NCBI GenBank assembly: GCA_963966315.1
Contig: CAWZYX010000006.1
Span: 1 to 52,819 of the forward strand
Length of the DNA: 52,819 nucleotides
DNA from: Winogradskyella_A sp963966315
GTDB taxonomy: Bacteria; Bacteroidota; Bacteroidia; Flavobacteriales; Flavobacteriaceae
Direction: 5' to 3'
Shown here: positions 42,091-51,812 of the stretch, piece by piece
Numbering within the stretch: position 1 is the first letter of the stretch
Layout of the letters: each line of letters opens with the position of its first letter
The notes under the pieces: model-generated
The model's input: only the letters and a program-made list of their open reading frames with translations
Databases searched by the model: none
What the model was told of the DNA's origin: nothing
Program-made: the position numbers and the translations under genes

Positions 42091-44532
42091 ATGGAATCAA
42101 ACATAATTTTTGTTCCTATGGCATTGGCAATTTTAGGATTGCTTTTTATGTTTATTAAAATGTCTTGGGTAAAAAAGCAACCTGCAGGAGACGATAAGAT
42201 GAAAAGCATTTCAAAATCAATTAAAGAAGGTGCTTTGGCATTTTTAGCGGCAGAATACAGGCTACTACTCATTTTTGTTGTTATGGCCTCTGTGGCACTA
42301 GGTGTTATCTCCTTTTTGGTGCCCACAACCCATTGGATCATTATTGTTGCCTTTATTTTTGGTGCTGTATTTTCTGCCCTGGCAGGTAATATTGGGATGC
42401 GCATTGCTACCGATGCCAATGCCAGAACAGCAGAAGCAGCCAAAACGAGTTTACCACAAGCACTTAAAGTATCCTTTGGAGGAGGCACAGTAATGGGACT
42501 TGGTGTGGCAGGACTTGCTGTATTAGGACTGAGCCTGTTTTTTCTTCTTTTTCTGAAAATGTTTGTAACGGGTGAGCAATCTTTTTATGAGGAAATGACC
42601 ATTGCACTTGAAGCCTTAGCAGGATTCTCCCTAGGAGCAGAGTGTATCGCACTATTTGCAAGAGTAGGTGGTGGGATCTATACCAAAGCTGCTGACGTAG
42701 GTGCTGATCTGGTTGGTAAAGTGGAGGCTGGAATTCCGGAAGATGACCCAAGGAATCCTGCTACCATTGCCGATAATGTGGGTGATAATGTCGGAGACGT
42801 TGCCGGAATGGGAGCAGACTTGTTTGGTTCTTATGTTGCTACTGTATTGGCGGCGATGGTACTTGGGAATTATGTGATCAGAGACATGTCTCAGGCAGAG
42901 CCATTTACAGATGCATTTAATAATATGGGTCCTATCCTTCTGCCTCTGGTGATTGCCGGTGTGGGTATTTTGGCGTCTATTTTCGGAACCTTTTTAGTCC
43001 GCATCTCCAATAATGAAGCTAAAGAATCTGTAGTTCAAAAGGCTTTGGATACGGGTAACTGGGTGTCCATAGGGCTTACCTGGTTCGCCTCATGGTTTTT
43101 AATCAGGTGGATGCTTCCTGAAACTATGGAAATGAATTTCTTTGGAGAAGGGATTAAGGCAATTCCTTCACGTCACGTTTTTTACGCGGCAACCATTGGA
43201 CTGGCTGTTGGAGCTTTAATATCTATGGTCACAGCCTATTACACTAGTTTGGGTAAGAAGCCGGTACTGAAGATTGTTAAAAATTCTTCTACTGGAGCTG
43301 CTACCAATATCATATCCGGATTGGCGGTTGGAATGAAATCTACATTCTTATCGGTCATTCTTTTTGCGGTAGCCATTTGGAGTGCTTATGTTTTAGCAGG
43401 TTTTTATGGTGTTGCCATGGCAGCATCAGCCATGATGGCTACAACAGCCATGCAATTGGCTATTGATGCCTTTGGTCCGATCGCCGATAATGCGGGTGGA
43501 GTTGCTGAAATGAGTGAATTAGAGCCCCATGTGCGCGAACGTACAGATATATTAGATTCTGTTGGAAACACTACGGCAGCGGTAGGGAAAGGCTTTGCTA
43601 TTGCCTCTGCGGCCCTAACGGCTTTAGCCTTATTTGCCGCTTATGTCACCTTTACAGGGATTGATGGGATCAACATTTTTAAAGCACCGGTACTGGCAGC
43701 CTTATTCATTGGAGGAATGATTCCTGTGATATTCTCAGCCCTGACAATGGAATCTGTTGGTAAAGCGGCGGGACAGATGGTTGAAGAAGTGAGAAGACAG
43801 TTTAGGGAAATACCAGGAATTATGGAGGGTACTGGTACCCCAGAATATGGTAAATGCGTGGATATTTCTACGAAGGCTGCTCTCAAGGAAATGGTTATTC
43901 CAGGTTTAATTACCATTGTTACACCCGTGGTTATGGGCCTTGGTACCGCTATTGTAAATGATGATTTTTTACTAGGGGCTGAAGTCCTTGGAGGCTACAT
44001 GGCCGGAGTATGTGTAAGTGGTGTCATGTGGGCAATTTTCCAGAATAATGCCGGAGGGGCCTGGGACAATGCTAAAAAATCATTTGAAGCCGGTGTTGAG
44101 ATTAACGGACAAACCTACTACAAGCACAAAGAGGACAATCCTTCCCCTCCGCACCAGGCAGCAGTAACAGGTGATACGGTTGGAGATCCATTTAAGGATA
44201 CTTCAGGGCCCTCTATGAATATATTGATCAAATTAACCTGTTTGGTTGGTTTAGTCATAGCTCCACTTTTAGGGGAACACATAGAAGAGGAAAAGGCCAT
44301 GAACATGGAACAAGCAATCAATGTGGAGTTAAGGGTTGTTTCCGATGACCTGACCAAGGCTACAGTGACCACAAAAGAATGGAAGGATGGTGAAATGGTA
44401 ACCGAAGAAATGAGCTTTGAAGGAACTAGAGAAGAGGTGAATTCAAAGATCAAAACCCTTGAAGCTGCGCTTGGAAAAAAAGGAGTGATTGTTGAAACAG
44501 AGGTTGAAATAACAGAGGAGCTTAATAATTAA
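42091..44532 (+). CDS. hppA: Membrane-bound ion-pumping pyrophosphatase, K+-dependent type
   Basis: An 813-residue polytopic inner-membrane protein that couples pyrophosphate hydrolysis to H+ and/or Na+ export. The substrate-binding signature DVGADLVGKVEAGIPEDDPR and the Asp-rich IADNVGDNVGDVAGMGADLF are present, as is a second Asp motif (DAFGPIADNAGGVAEMSE). The K+-dependence site reads GNTTAAVGKG, with Ala496 where K+-independent enzymes have Lys. The last ~95 residues after the final helix (from about 725) form a charged tail (KATVTTKEWKDGEMVTEEMS...) not found in most family members. H+ versus Na+ specificity cannot be settled by eye. It has its own promoter and terminator, directly after ppa. 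Confidence 0.95.
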   Translation: MESNIIFVPMALAILGLLFMFIKMSWVKKQPAGDDKMKSISKSIKEGALAFLAAEYRLLLIFVVMASVALGVISFLVPTTHWIIIVAFIFGAVFSALAGNIGMRIATDANARTAEAAKTSLPQALKVSFGGGTVMGLGVAGLAVLGLSLFFLLFLKMFVTGEQSFYEEMTIALEALAGFSLGAECIALFARVGGGIYTKAADVGADLVGKVEAGIPEDDPRNPATIADNVGDNVGDVAGMGADLFGSYVATVLAAMVLGNYVIRDMSQAEPFTDAFNNMGPILLPLVIAGVGILASIFGTFLVRISNNEAKESVVQKALDTGNWVSIGLTWFASWFLIRWMLPETMEMNFFGEGIKAIPSRHVFYAATIGLAVGALISMVTAYYTSLGKKPVLKIVKNSSTGAATNIISGLAVGMKSTFLSVILFAVAIWSAYVLAGFYGVAMAASAMMATTAMQLAIDAFGPIADNAGGVAEMSELEPHVRERTDILDSVGNTTAAVGKGFAIASAALTALALFAAYVTFTGIDGINIFKAPVLAALFIGGMIPVIFSALTMESVGKAAGQMVEEVRRQFREIPGIMEGTGTPEYGKCVDISTKAALKEMVIPGLITIVTPVVMGLGTAIVNDDFLLGAEVLGGYMAGVCVSGVMWAIFQNNAGGAWDNAKKSFEAGVEINGQTYYKHKEDNPSPPHQAAVTGDTVGDPFKDTSGPSMNILIKLTCLVGLVIAPLLGEHIEEEKAMNMEQAINVELRVVSDDLTKATVTTKEWKDGEMVTEEMSFEGTREEVNSKIKTLEAALGKKGVIVETEVEITEELNN

Positions 44533-44547
44533 GCTTTTTAATAATTT

Positions 44548-44578
44548 AAAAAGCCTCGCAATGCGAGGCTTTTTTTTT
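44548..44578. terminator. Bidirectional terminator between hppA and the S9 peptidase gene
   Basis: AAAAAGCCTCGC pairs with GCGAGGCTTTTT around AAT. T runs follow on the plus strand (nine T) and on the minus strand (five T), so it can end both convergent transcripts. It overlaps the peptidase stop codon. Confidence 0.9.
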
Positions 44579-47081
44579 AGTCCATAGGCTGGTCCCTGTT
44601 CATATTTACTATATCTACCGAGCCGTTTTCTTTACCCAGCAGGTATTTGCTAAAATGGTCGGCTCTTAACCAGAACGAATATTCGGTCATACTTCCAAAC
44701 CCATGCCGCTGTCCCGGCATGATCATAAATTGAAAACGCTTATTGGCCTTGATCAGGGCATTGGCCATTCTGATCGTACCACCGGGGTGTACATTATTGT
44801 CTACATCTCCAGTGATAAGCATCAGATGGCCTTTTAGGTTTTTGGCCAATTCCTGATTGGTATCAATCATGTACTTGTACTTCACATTACCATCGTCATC
44901 TTCCTCTTCCATTACCCCGTGGTGTGTTTCACTCCACCAACTGTTGTAGATGGTATTGTCGTGATTTCCGGCAGAAGAAACAGCAGCCTTAAAAAAGTCG
45001 GGATATTGAAGAATTGCTGCAGTAGACATAAAGCCACCTCCGGAATGACCGTAAATGCCCACCTTTTCAATATCAATAAACGAGTGCTTGTCGGCCAGTT
45101 GCTCTGCTACATGTCTTTTATCTGCAAGGCCATAGTCTCTTAAATTACCATAGCCATAGTTGTGATACCATTTGGATCGGTCCGGGTGCCCTCCTCTGTT
45201 ACCCATGGTAACTACTATGAATCCAACCTGAGCCATTCTGTCCAAACGGTCCATCCGTATGGAGAACGATTTGTTCACTGCTTCTGTCTGAGGACCGGGA
45301 TACACGTATTCAAGTAGGGGATACTTTTTATTTTCGTCAAAATCAAAAGGTTTATACATGACCCCGTAGATATCTGTAATCCCGTCATCGGCTTTCATTT
45401 TAAAGGGTTCAGGGAACTGGTACCCGGCTGAAAACAGTTGTGAGAGATCGGCCTCCTCCAGCTCTAGGATCACCCTTCCGTTTTTATCCCTTAATTCAGA
45501 CTTAGGCACGGTGTTCACTCTCGAATAATTGCTTACAAAGAACCGGTTGGAATCCGAAAGACTTGTTTGTGTGTTGAAATTTCCTGGGTTTAGGGCTTTC
45601 AATCCCGATCCGTCTAAACCAATTTTATACAGATGCTCGTAATACGGATCTTCGTCTTTGGGAATGCCATGGGCAGTGAAGTAAAGCGTTCGGGAACCTT
45701 CGTCCACGCCAACAGCAGACTCCACGTGGTAGGACCCACTGGTTACCGCATTTTTAAAATTACCATCAGTGTCGTATAAATAGTAATGAGCCCAACCTGT
45801 GCGTTCAGCCCAGTGCAACATTTCCTGCTCGTTGTTGAGTAAAACCAGCGGTCTGGACTCTATGTAGGTATTAAAACGTTCTTCAATGAGTACTTTAATC
45901 TCCCCTGTGTTGATGTCTGCCACGCATATATCTAGTTTCTTTCGATCTCTGCTGATGGAATTAAAATAAACTTTTCCTTTTTGAGAGAGTAGGAGGGCTG
46001 GGCGAAAATCGTCATCCTGACTGGCTTTTTTTGTCGGAGCACGGTACACCTGGATGCTGTACTGTTTGGTTGTGTCTAGCTGTACCTTTGTAGTTCCTTT
46101 GCTGGGCATATCAAAAATAAGCAGTTCGGTCTTGTAAAACTCCTGCTCTCCTGGCATGTGGTATTTATAAGTCTCTAGAGTAGGACGATTACCATCGGTA
46201 GTATTGATCACCCATAGGTCTTTGATTTGTCTGGCATCCCTTCGTTGAAACACAAATTTTTTGGAATCGTGAGACCACAGACCTCGGATGGATTTTCTTT
46301 TGTCCTTGTCTTTTTCTTTAGATTCATTGGTTTCTCCTCGGCCACTGCCGCCACCATAGGAGTAGTACTCCTCACCATCCTCTGTCCATTGATGCTCAAC
46401 AATTGTACTGTCTTTTTCATCCTCAACCGCTTTCAGGAAGTTTTCTTTATCCATCCAATACAGATTAAAGTTTCTTGTAAATAACACAATGGAGCTGTCA
46501 GGTGCAATATTTGCCCAGCGCTTCCATTCTTCTTTTTCCTCTTTCTCGTTATCAATGACAGTTAACCCATTACCTCCAAGTACGTATTCGAGATGGTAAA
46601 CTTTGTTTTCCATCTTGGGCTTTGACTTCTTCTTGGAAGCTGTAGAATCAGTTTCTGACTCTTTTTTTTCTTCAGCTTTTACCTTTTCGGTTGAAGTTAC
46701 TCTGAAGCGTATGGCAGTTTCATTTTTTACGAATTTAAAATCGAACCTAGGGAGGTGTTGAGCGTCATAAGGATCCTTGGTTATTTCTGTAAGCCATTGA
46801 GCCATCTTTTCATTGTCAAACAACTGCTTTTTGGATTTTTTATCAGCGTCCACGAGGTAGTACTTTGAGCCCTCTGATGTTTTGTACTGATACCAGAAGC
46901 GATTCCCATTCTTAAGCCAGTTGGGACGAACAGAAGTGGAATGCACAAGTTTGGCTAAATTTTTGGGTGAGAACTTAGCTGCCAAACGATAGTTGGGTTC
47001 TGGGATTTTCGCTTGCTCCTGTTGTGCAAAGGAACTCAAAGAGATAACCGCCATCAATAAAAAGAGTATGTAGTGCTTCAT
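44577..47081 (-). CDS. S9 family dipeptidyl peptidase IV-type serine peptidase
   Basis: An 834-residue exported protein (signal peptide MKHYILFLLMAVISLSSFAQ) with an N-terminal beta-propeller (about 40-590) and a C-terminal alpha/beta-hydrolase domain (about 600-834). The nucleophile is Ser680 in IYGHSGGGFMS, the Asp lies in GDVDNNVHPGG, and the His is His793 in GQRHGFGS. These place it with DPP IV-like enzymes that remove N-terminal dipeptides in the periplasm. A Lys/Glu/Ser-rich low-complexity loop (about 125-160, EEKKESETDSTASKKKSKPK) is inserted in the propeller. DPP IV's usual Glu pair could not be confirmed by eye, so other S9 specificities remain possible. Confidence 0.9.
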   Translation of the reverse strand: MKHYILFLLMAVISLSSFAQQEQAKIPEPNYRLAAKFSPKNLAKLVHSTSVRPNWLKNGNRFWYQYKTSEGSKYYLVDADKKSKKQLFDNEKMAQWLTEITKDPYDAQHLPRFDFKFVKNETAIRFRVTSTEKVKAEEKKESETDSTASKKKSKPKMENKVYHLEYVLGGNGLTVIDNEKEEKEEWKRWANIAPDSSIVLFTRNFNLYWMDKENFLKAVEDEKDSTIVEHQWTEDGEEYYSYGGGSGRGETNESKEKDKDKRKSIRGLWSHDSKKFVFQRRDARQIKDLWVINTTDGNRPTLETYKYHMPGEQEFYKTELLIFDMPSKGTTKVQLDTTKQYSIQVYRAPTKKASQDDDFRPALLLSQKGKVYFNSISRDRKKLDICVADINTGEIKVLIEERFNTYIESRPLVLLNNEQEMLHWAERTGWAHYYLYDTDGNFKNAVTSGSYHVESAVGVDEGSRTLYFTAHGIPKDEDPYYEHLYKIGLDGSGLKALNPGNFNTQTSLSDSNRFFVSNYSRVNTVPKSELRDKNGRVILELEEADLSQLFSAGYQFPEPFKMKADDGITDIYGVMYKPFDFDENKKYPLLEYVYPGPQTEAVNKSFSIRMDRLDRMAQVGFIVVTMGNRGGHPDRSKWYHNYGYGNLRDYGLADKRHVAEQLADKHSFIDIEKVGIYGHSGGGFMSTAAILQYPDFFKAAVSSAGNHDNTIYNSWWSETHHGVMEEEDDDGNVKYKYMIDTNQELAKNLKGHLMLITGDVDNNVHPGGTIRMANALIKANKRFQFMIMPGQRHGFGSMTEYSFWLRADHFSKYLLGKENGSVDIVNMNRDQPMD

Positions 47082-47232
47082 AACAATTATTTAAGGATTC
47101 AGTGATAAATATAAGAAGCTTACAGGTTTAAATACTTTAAAAGCTCTTCTTGTAAGATTTTTTCAGAAATTCTTAACAAATAAGCACGATGTAATGTTTA
47201 ATTTTAATGTGATTAATCTAAACACTAATTAC

Positions 47233-50200
47233 ATGATGAACAATTACTTTTCTTTACAAAAGGTGGTTTTGAAGATGCTCTTTATGGCCGCTTTATTTTT
47301 GGGCAGTACCTTTTTAGGTGCCAATCTTTACGCCCAATGCGATGCCGATGCAGGATCGCTTACTGCCGATGTAACGCCGGTTCAACTATCCGGTGCGGAT
47401 GTGGACATCAGTGCTTCGGTAGATACAAGCCCGAACGTGCCAGCTGGGTTCAATGTCCTGTACATCCTGACCTCTGGAACCAATCTGCTGGTGGAAGATA
47501 TTGACACCACTCCTGAATTTACAGTGGATACTCCGGGATCATATACCATACATACCATAGTGGGTGTGTTATTTGATACAGCAGATCCGGATTACTTGCC
47601 ATTGCTAACTGATATTTTTCCTGGTGTTAGCACAGGCGCAGATATTTTAGATCTGATTGCAAACGAAGGTGTCTGCGCCGACTTGTTGGTTGATGGAGCA
47701 CAGATAAATGTTGAAGCTTGCAGTGCAGATGCAGGAACCCTTACAGCCGATGTGAATCCGGTTCAGTTAGCCAACGGCAGCACCACTATCAGTGCATCGG
47801 TGGATACAGCACCAACCGTCCCAACCAATTACGAAGTGCTATATGTGCTTACTTCAGGTGCTAGTCTGGTCATAGAGCAGACCGGTACCTCTTTAAGCTT
47901 TAATGTTTCTGCTTCCGGAAACTATACCATTCATACCTTGGTTGCAGAAACTAACGATCCTAACGATCCAAATTTCTTGGATTTGAATATTATAGAACCA
48001 GGTGTGACCACAGGAGGTCAGGTGGCTACACTCATTGGAGCTTCGGGTATCTGTGCTTCCCTTGATGTGAACGGGGCACCGGTATCTGTTCAGGATTGTA
48101 ATGCTTCTGCAGGCACACTAGCTGCAGATGTCTCTCCCGTGGCAATTGCCGGAGCTACCCTAACCATAAGTGCCACTGAGGTAGACCCTCCGGTAGTCCC
48201 CTCTGGTTATGAGCAGTTGTATGTTTTAACTTCAGGCCCGCAGTTACTCATCGAAGATTTTGCTACGACTCCTAGTTTTGAGGTGGACGCACCAGGATTG
48301 TATACTATTCACACCTTTGTAGCAGAGTTGGATGATCCAAACGATCCTAACTTCATTGATCCAAATGCATTTGTGCCTGGTATTACAACCGGTGGAGATG
48401 TGATTACCGTTATTGCTGCCCTTGGCGCTTGTGCTGATCTGGATGCTACAGGAGCTCAAGTCATCGTTGAGGACTGTACCGCCGATGCGGGAAGCTTAGC
48501 TGCAGATGCAACGCCAGTGCAACTGGCAGGTGGAAGTGTGACCATCAGTGCAACAGAGGGTACCGCACCAACTGTTCCTGCAAGCCATGAAGTGCTCTAT
48601 GTACTTACATCTGGTGCAGGTCTCATCATAGAAGATGCAGGAGCATCTCCCAGTTTTGAAGTGACCTCTTCGGGTTTGTATACTATCCATACTCTGGTAG
48701 CAGAAATAACAGATACGGGAGATCCCAATTATCTGGATTTAAACCTCATCGATTTTGGAACAACACCGGCAAGTGATGTCATAGATATTGTCACCAATAA
48801 TGAACTTTGTGCTGCTCTGGACGTTACAGGTGCTGAGGTAAACGTTGAGGATTGTACTGCCGATGCAGGAACGCTTACGGCTGATGTCAATCCTGTGCAA
48901 TTAGCAGGTGGTAGTGCAACGATCAGTGCAACAGAAGATACAGCGCCAACCGTGCCTGCGGACTACGAGGTGGTGTATGTGCTTACCTCAGGTACCGGAC
49001 TGGTGATAGAAGACATAGGAGCATCTCCAAGTTTCGAGGTCACAAGCTCTGGATTATATACCATTCATACTCTGGTAGCAGAGTTGGATAACCCTAACGA
49101 CCCGAACTATCTGGACGCAGCTAATATCGTTGTGCCTGGTGTCACCACTGGTTTTGATGTTTTGGCACTGGTGGCTTCTGAAGGCTTGTGTGCTTCACTA
49201 GATGCAACAGGAGCTTCCGTCACAGTGGAAGACTGTGGTGCCGATGCTGGGTCCTTAACAGCAGACGTAAACCCAGTTCAGTTAGCAGGTGCCAACGTGA
49301 GCATTAGTGCAACTGAAAATATAGCACCAACGGTTCCGGCTAATTATGAAGTGTTATACGTACTCACATCAGGAGCTGGCCTTATTATAGAAGATGCAGG
49401 GACATCCCCCAGTTTTGAAGTGACTGCCGCTGGTTTATACACCATCCATACCTTAGTAGCGGAAACTACAGATACGACAGATCCAAATTATTTAGATCTG
49501 AATGTTATTGAATTTGGAACCACTCCGGCTAGTGCAGTAATAGATATAGTCACCAATAATGGACTATGTGCTGCCCTGGATGTGGCAGGAGCACCAATCA
49601 ATGTTGAGGATTGTACTGCCGATGCAGGAACGCTCTCAGCTGATGCTAGTCCGGTACAGTTGGCAGGTGCTAGTGTAACGATCAGTGCAACTCAAAATGC
49701 AGCACCAACGGTTCCGGCTAATTATGAAGTGCTATACGTTCTTACATCAGGAGCTGGCCTTATTATAGAAGATGCGGGTACCTCCCCTGGTTTTGAAGTG
49801 ACTGCCGCTGGTTTGTACACCATCCATACCTTGGTAGCGGAAACCACAGATACAACAGATCCAAATTATTTAGATCTGAATGTTATTGACTTTGGTACCA
49901 CTCCGGCGAGTGCTGTACTAGATATAGTTACCAATAACGGACTTTGTGCTGCTCTGGATGTCACAGGCGCAGAAGTAAATGTTGAGGACTGTACTGCAGA
50001 TGCAGGATCACTAACAGCAGATGCAACCCCAGTAGAACTTGAAAGTGGATCGGCAACGATCAGTGCTACTCAAGCTACGGCACCAACCGTACCGGCCAAT
50101 TACGAAGTGGTTTACGTACTTACTTCAGGTACCGGTCTGGTCATCGAACAAACAGGTGCTGCTCCAAGTTTTGTGGTCACAGCAGCAGGAGATTATACCA

Positions 50201-50643
50201 TACATACCCTGGTAGCCGAATTAACTGATCCTAATGATCCGAACTTCTTGGATACGAATATTATTAACCCAGGTGTAACGACTGGTGTAGATGTTCTGAA
50301 CTTCATTACAGACAATGGCTTGTGTGCCGCTCTGGACGTCCCGGGAGCACCAATTGAAGTGACGGATAGTGGATTGAGCATTGACGACAATGAATTGTCG
50401 GGCAGCATCAGACTAGTAAAGAACCCTGTTCAGGATCAGTTGCAACTGTCCAATTCCAATAATACGCAGATCAACTCTATGGTGATTTACGATATCAGTG
50501 GCAGACTCATTCAAACCATACCGGTTAATAGTGCACAATCTGAAATTTCTGCAGATGTATCTGCCTTGTCAAACGGAACGTATTTCCTTGTTCTTAATTC
50601 TGATCGTGGCCAACTAAGCCTCAGATGGATTAAAAACAGATAG
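47233..50643 (+). CDS. Secreted T9SS protein with eight 126-127-residue repeats
   Basis: A 1136-residue protein from the ATG at 47233; an upstream ATG at 47194 would add 13 residues before the signal peptide and is less likely. The signal peptide ends near GANLYAQ. Eight tandem repeats follow, each starting C-x-A-(D/S)-A-G-(S/T)-L and containing APTVPxxYEV(L/V)YVLTSG, xSFEV, (G/D)(L/Y)YTIHTLVAE and a Cys near the end. Two subtypes alternate: PGVTTG in repeats 1, 2, 3, 5 and 8 (1 as PGVSTG), FGTTPAS in 4, 6 and 7. The C-terminal ~85 residues are a T9SS type A domain (LVKNPVQDQLQLSN, MVIYDISGRLIQ, LSNGTYFLVLNS). It is likely an adhesin or matrix protein; no enzyme motif is seen and the repeat family is unknown to me. 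Confidence 0.8.
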   Translation: MMNNYFSLQKVVLKMLFMAALFLGSTFLGANLYAQCDADAGSLTADVTPVQLSGADVDISASVDTSPNVPAGFNVLYILTSGTNLLVEDIDTTPEFTVDTPGSYTIHTIVGVLFDTADPDYLPLLTDIFPGVSTGADILDLIANEGVCADLLVDGAQINVEACSADAGTLTADVNPVQLANGSTTISASVDTAPTVPTNYEVLYVLTSGASLVIEQTGTSLSFNVSASGNYTIHTLVAETNDPNDPNFLDLNIIEPGVTTGGQVATLIGASGICASLDVNGAPVSVQDCNASAGTLAADVSPVAIAGATLTISATEVDPPVVPSGYEQLYVLTSGPQLLIEDFATTPSFEVDAPGLYTIHTFVAELDDPNDPNFIDPNAFVPGITTGGDVITVIAALGACADLDATGAQVIVEDCTADAGSLAADATPVQLAGGSVTISATEGTAPTVPASHEVLYVLTSGAGLIIEDAGASPSFEVTSSGLYTIHTLVAEITDTGDPNYLDLNLIDFGTTPASDVIDIVTNNELCAALDVTGAEVNVEDCTADAGTLTADVNPVQLAGGSATISATEDTAPTVPADYEVVYVLTSGTGLVIEDIGASPSFEVTSSGLYTIHTLVAELDNPNDPNYLDAANIVVPGVTTGFDVLALVASEGLCASLDATGASVTVEDCGADAGSLTADVNPVQLAGANVSISATENIAPTVPANYEVLYVLTSGAGLIIEDAGTSPSFEVTAAGLYTIHTLVAETTDTTDPNYLDLNVIEFGTTPASAVIDIVTNNGLCAALDVAGAPINVEDCTADAGTLSADASPVQLAGASVTISATQNAAPTVPANYEVLYVLTSGAGLIIEDAGTSPGFEVTAAGLYTIHTLVAETTDTTDPNYLDLNVIDFGTTPASAVLDIVTNNGLCAALDVTGAEVNVEDCTADAGSLTADATPVELESGSATISATQATAPTVPANYEVVYVLTSGTGLVIEQTGAAPSFVVTAAGDYTIHTLVAELTDPNDPNFLDTNIINPGVTTGVDVLNFITDNGLCAALDVPGAPIEVTDSGLSIDDNELSGSIRLVKNPVQDQLQLSNSNNTQINSMVIYDISGRLIQTIPVNSAQSEISADVSALSNGTYFLVLNSDRGQLSLRWIKNR
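47338..50367 (+). repeat. Eight tandem in-frame repeats of 378-381 bp
   Basis: Repeat starts (the first Cys codon of each unit) are at 47338, 47719, 48097, 48475, 48853, 49234, 49612 and 49990, so the period is 378 or 381 bp. Units 6 and 7 are nearly identical at the DNA level over roughly 49320-49560 versus 49700-49940, pointing to recent duplication. Unit 8 ends without the closing Cys. Confidence 0.9.
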
Positions 50644-50664
50644 TCGTATCGGATGATAATTAAT

Positions 50665-50692
50665 AAAAGGCGGTCTGCGGACCGCCTTTTTT
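50665..50692 (+). terminator. Rho-independent terminator after the repeat protein gene
   Basis: AAAAGGCGGTC pairs with GACCGCCTTTT around TGCG, followed by T residues, about 22 nt after the stop codon. Confidence 0.9.
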
Positions 50693-50807
50693 ATTTTGTC
50701 CGCATGGAATGTCAAGCGCTATACCTTGCTGTTTCAAGGCGCGATATCCTCTCTGTTCTAATTATTTGTATAGTTTTACCATCTGTTAAGAATCCAAACT
50801 TTCTACT

Positions 50808-51812
50808 TTGGCAGTGTTTAAAAAAGATCCACTTCAGATTATCCCATTTCGGACCTACGGAACTGATAAGCTGCTTTATCTGAAAGGCCGAGCGCTAGAA
50901 GATGAGCAGGTAGACTTTACTAAAAAGGGATGGTTTAATTTACTGATCAATTCCTGGAAGCAGTTTGAAACTGATGAAATAAGGCACTCTGCTCTTAGGA
51001 TCAGGCTTGCCAATAAGGATGTTTTTCTGTTAGAGACAGATGCTGAAGGCTATTATCAACTTAATAGTGGTTCAAAGGCTCTTCAGGTACACACAGACTG
51101 TGAAGACTGGTTACACTATGAGGTCTCCTTCGCAAAGGAAAGTGAGCATCGAACCATCCAGTATAATAATGTGTTTAAAGGGCAGATGCTCATTCCCCAA
51201 GCAAGAGCGAGATTTGGAGTGATTAGTGATATTGACGACACCATTCTCCATACGGGTGTGACCTCCAGATTCAAATGGAAGGTTGCCGTTAATACCATTC
51301 TGAGACCACCGGAAAAACGCAAAGCACTTCAGGGATCTGCAGAATTTTACAGAAATTTACACTTTGACACTTTGCATAACTGTATTAATCCTGTTTTTTA
51401 CGTGAGCAATAGCCCCTGGAATTTATACCGATATCTGGAATTTTTTTTATCAACCAATGAATTCCCAAAAGGTCCCATCTTGTTGAGAGACTTTAGGACA
51501 CCATTCGACCGGACCCCAAAGTTAGAACAGTCTCATAAGCTTCAGGAGATTTGTAATATATTTGAGAGCTATCCGAATTTACCGATGATCCTCATTGGGG
51601 ATTGTGGTGAAAAAGATCCCTATATCTATCTGGAGATGGTAAAGAAATATTCAGTTCAGGTGGCAGCCATATATCTGCGAGCAGTAGATCACTCGACAAT
51701 AATGAAAAAGGTCGATGAGCATTATAAGGCTTATTGTACGGTTCCTTACCTCATTGTCAAAGACACTAACGAGGCTTCTGAACACGCAAAGGACCGGGGA
51801 TTTATCGCTTAA
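50808..51812 (+). CDS. APP1-family (DUF2183) phosphatase domain protein
   Basis: Up to 334 residues. The start is not ATG: TTG at 50808 or GTG at 50814 (V/MFKKDPLQIIPFRTYG); the latter looks more natural. The C-terminal half has the HAD-type motif VISDIDDTILHTG (Asp141 and Asp143 in the longer form), VFYVSNSPWNLYRYLEFFL, and LIGDCGEKDPYIY, which together define the APP1/DUF2183 family related to yeast phosphatidate phosphatase App1. The N-terminal half is a beta-rich domain (LYLKGRALEDEQ, LETDAEGYYQL). There is no signal peptide, so it is cytoplasmic. The substrate in bacteria is not established. The last 4 nt overlap the convergent deoxynucleoside kinase gene. Confidence 0.88.
   Translation: MAVFKKDPLQIIPFRTYGTDKLLYLKGRALEDEQVDFTKKGWFNLLINSWKQFETDEIRHSALRIRLANKDVFLLETDAEGYYQLNSGSKALQVHTDCEDWLHYEVSFAKESEHRTIQYNNVFKGQMLIPQARARFGVISDIDDTILHTGVTSRFKWKVAVNTILRPPEKRKALQGSAEFYRNLHFDTLHNCINPVFYVSNSPWNLYRYLEFFLSTNEFPKGPILLRDFRTPFDRTPKLEQSHKLQEICNIFESYPNLPMILIGDCGEKDPYIYLEMVKKYSVQVAAIYLRAVDHSTIMKKVDEHYKAYCTVPYLIVKDTNEASEHAKDRGFIA

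Noticed and set aside
47338..50367. Possible CRISPR array or mobile repeat
   Set aside because: The repeats are contiguous, 378-381 bp and in frame within one long coding sequence, with no spacers.
50653..50883. 76-residue plus-strand ORF between the repeat protein and the APP1-like gene
   Set aside because: It overlaps both the terminator and the start of the APP1-like frame, has no ribosome-binding context and no homology by eye.
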